DNA of 64,000 nucleotides from Monarcha castaneiventris obscurior (Eukaryota > Chordata > Aves > Passeriformes > Monarchidae), in NCBI GenBank assembly GCA_026261815.1, contig JAMPIT010000541.1, forward strand, positions 682,001-746,000, read 5' to 3'. Both the position numbers and the translations under genes were made by a program. Positions 62,201 to 64,000 of this stretch are shown here, piece after piece (within the stretch, counting starts at the first letter, position 1; the number at the start of each line of letters is the position of its first letter). The notes under the pieces were generated by a model that was not told the origin of the DNA, searched no databases, and saw only the letters and a program-made list of their open reading frames with translations.

Positions 62201-63729
62201 AACACTGGGAATAGCTGCCACCAGACTAGGCAGAAACACAGCTTGATACAAGTGGAAATCAGATGTGTAGCTATAGTTTATAGATCTGGGGTTTTTTTTT
62301 ATGGTGATGACTGTTCCTTCATTTACAAGGAAAAAGGAATGGAGCAAAAGAACTGAAATCTGAACGTCATCTTTTCCAGGCTTTCTTTAAACAACTGTGA
62401 GAGTTGGCTGAGGTTTCTGGTGCAAACTCCATCACAGACACGCAACCACAGCTCACTTTTAAACTGCTGAGTGTGGCTTACCACGATCAGCACCTCTTCA
62501 CAGTAATAGAACAGAGCAAGGTGAAACGGAGATGCAATTCCAAACGGTGAAGAAGTTACTGCAGGAAAACAGGAGTGTTCCTGATAGGAAAGATCCACTA
62601 GGTTTGGGGTTTTACCAGACTTCTTCTGCACCTACTGACTTGCTGGCTCCCATTTTGGTAGGAGATTGGTTAAAAATAAAAAAAAGGGGGGTTAAAACCC
62701 AGCAGACTCCAGCCCTTATATTTCATTTTGCTTAAAGCAGTCTGAGATACTTTCTTACAAGAAGGGCAAGCAGAGCGTTACAGTGCTCAACCATCACTAA
62801 ACCACCCTTCTTCCTTTGGTAGCCCAACTTTTCCCTAGCAATCTCTATTAATATTATTCCTTCTCATGAATATTTTCCATTTCTAGACTTTGTTTAAGAC
62901 TGCAAGTTTTTATGTTCTGGGTTTTTTTTTTTAGCTGCTAGTGTCCTGCAAGTTTGTTATGATATATCCTACAGGTTTCCCACCCTCTTAAATATTTGCC
63001 TCTTTCTCTTTCCATTTATTTTTGACAGTTCACTCATTTTCCCACAGGTTTAATACCGATCTAATGCATTGTTCACCACCTTTCAACAATTCCTTTTTTA
63101 TACACCATAAGTAGACTGTGAGTTGGTGGTGACCTGTGGCTTTCCTGAGCACATGCTGGAGTCCCTGAGTGAGCTGACGATTGCCATCCAGAAGAAATGA
63201 TCCTTTGGAAAATGTTAACCACAAGCACCAGGCTTTGTGCAGATCTAAATTTAGCCCCGGGCCTGGGAGTGATGAAGTAACTTGATTATTCAGTCCATTT
63301 AGTTAATAATTCAGTGGTCTCACTTGTTCACTCCGTGCTACAAAGATACCCATTCCCGAGAACTGTAAATACAGACGTTTTCAAGTCCCTCTGACAAATT
63401 GACATGCTGGGAATGTATGATGGGCATATAAATTTTGAATTTAATTAGAGCCTGGGAACGTGCAAGTTTAATTTGTGGAAAAGCTAAAAGCTTTAATGTT
63501 GTGTGTTTTCTGTTCTAGGCCATTATGGTCAGGTGAATATTGATCGTGTTTCACATTGAAAAATTTCAACCCTTAAAGCTCCTGTTTGGTGTTTTTTCTG
63601 CAGGCTTAGATGTCTTGCTGGAGACAGTTTTGTTATTCACTGCTTAATTTAATCCTGCTAGTGTGATGGTAAATGATTAACTTTCCCCTTTTGAATAAGC
63701 TGTTAATGATTTTTAATTTCAATTTCCAG
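59289..63729 (+). other. SHANK2: SHANK2 intron, 4.4 kb
   Basis: The intron runs from donor GTGAGT to acceptor TTTCAATTTCCAG. It holds one CR1 fragment (61505-61740), a short (TA)n run near 60098-60112 and a homeobox-site-rich AT segment at about 63270-63480. No exon is recognisable. Confidence 0.85.
61505..61740 (+). mobile_element. CR1 LINE 3' fragment, plus orientation
   Basis: AGATTTAGATTGGATATTAG, GGAAGAAATTCTGTCCTGAG, CCCAGAGAAGCTGTGGCTGC, CCATCCCTGGAAGTGTCCAA, GTCCCTGCCCATGGCAGGGG and the end TTCTGTGATTCTCATGA follow the CR1 3' consensus. It is 5'-truncated (about 235 bp) and inserted in sense relative to SHANK2. The 178-codon minus-strand frame over it is an artefact. Confidence 0.95.
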
Positions 63730-63899
63730 TGCCGTTTACAGTCCCAGTGCCAACAAGGATACTCTGTCTGCCTTGGATTATCAGGGTCCCAAAAGGAAGC
63801 TCTACAGTGCTGTCCCTGGGAGACTTTTTATCGTTGTAAAGCCATATCAACCTCAAGGGGAAGGGGAAATTCACCTGCACAAAGGAGATAGAGTCAAAG
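63730..63899 (+). CDS. SHANK2: SHANK2 coding exon, start of SH3 domain (170 nt)
   Basis: Entering in phase 2 (AG from 59287-59288 plus T gives Ser) it reads SAVYSPSANKDTLSALDYQG, then PKRKLYSAVPGRLFIVVKPY and QPQGEGEIHLHKGDRVK. GPKRKLYSAVPGR is invariant across SHANKs and leads into the SH3 domain: RLFIVVKPYQPQ is its first strand with the ALYDY-like position, and GEIHLHKGDRVKV the n-Src/RT region. The rest of SH3, then PDZ, the proline-rich region and SAM, lies beyond the window. The acceptor is TTTCCAG and the donor is GTGAGC from 63900, so it leaves in phase 1. Relative to the human protein I recall, GEGEIHLHKGD replaces VDGEIPLHRGD. Confidence 0.97.
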
Positions 63900-64000
63900 G
63901 TGAGCACTTGATTCATTTGGAATAAACCTTTTCTCCTGCTAGGTGGGAATTTTATGTTAAAACTCTCTTTTTCAGGGGTGGAAATAATCTGCATAGTGAA
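63900..64000 (+). other. SHANK2: Start of the next SHANK2 intron
   Basis: Donor GTGAGC followed by intronic sequence to the window end. The next SH3 exon is not reached; the TTTTTCAGGGGTGG at 63970-63983 resembles an acceptor, but the following bases do not continue the SH3 sequence. Confidence 0.8.

Noticed and set aside
63970..63990. A further SH3 exon after TTTTTCAGGGG at the window end
   Set aside because: The bases that follow (GTGGAAATAATCTGCATAG) do not encode the expected LSIGEGGFWEG continuation and meet a stop.

Overview
This is vertebrate, almost certainly avian and probably passerine, nuclear DNA from inside one large gene on the + strand. The bird assignment rests on three 3'-end fragments of CR1 retrotransposons, one ending in the typical ATTCTATG-like tail, and on LTRs that resemble songbird endogenous retroviruses. 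The gene is SHANK2, the postsynaptic-density scaffold also called ProSAP1. Four constitutive coding exons (2934-3011, 18806-18872, 58979-59288, 63730-63899) join in frame. They encode the end of the ankyrin-repeat domain, the Ser/Arg/Pro-rich linker and the start of the SH3 domain. The first exons and everything after the start of the SH3 domain lie outside the window.

The most informative element is a fifth coding exon at 55638-55674. It encodes MKSLLNAFTKKE, the N-terminus I recall for the ankyrin-less SHANK2 isoform of mammals. It ends in the same splice phase as the ankyrin exon at 18806-18872, so either can join the exon at 58979. About 400-700 bp upstream is the strongest CpG-island-like stretch of the window (about 54905-55250). 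That stretch carries three 43-bp tandem repeats, follows a 456-nt pure polypurine tract, and is followed by a polypyrimidine run. A 7-codon upstream ORF ends 9 nt before the isoform's ATG. I read this as an internal promoter deep in a 40-kb intron.

Layout: 1-2933 intron; 2934-3011 ankyrin exon; 3012-18805 intron (15.8 kb, one CR1, two CpG clusters); 18806-18872 last ankyrin exon; 18873-58978 intron (40.1 kb: microsatellites, a potential G-quadruplex, three LTRs, one CR1, two CpG clusters, the internal promoter and the alternative first exon); 58979-59288 linker exon; 59289-63729 intron (4.4 kb, one CR1); 63730-63899 SH3 exon; intron to the end.

I found no other protein-coding gene, tRNA, rRNA or CRISPR array. 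The other open reading frames show no recognisable domain and look like chance frames in intron or repeat DNA. No new multi-gene system is evident; the interest lies in the architecture of the internal promoter.
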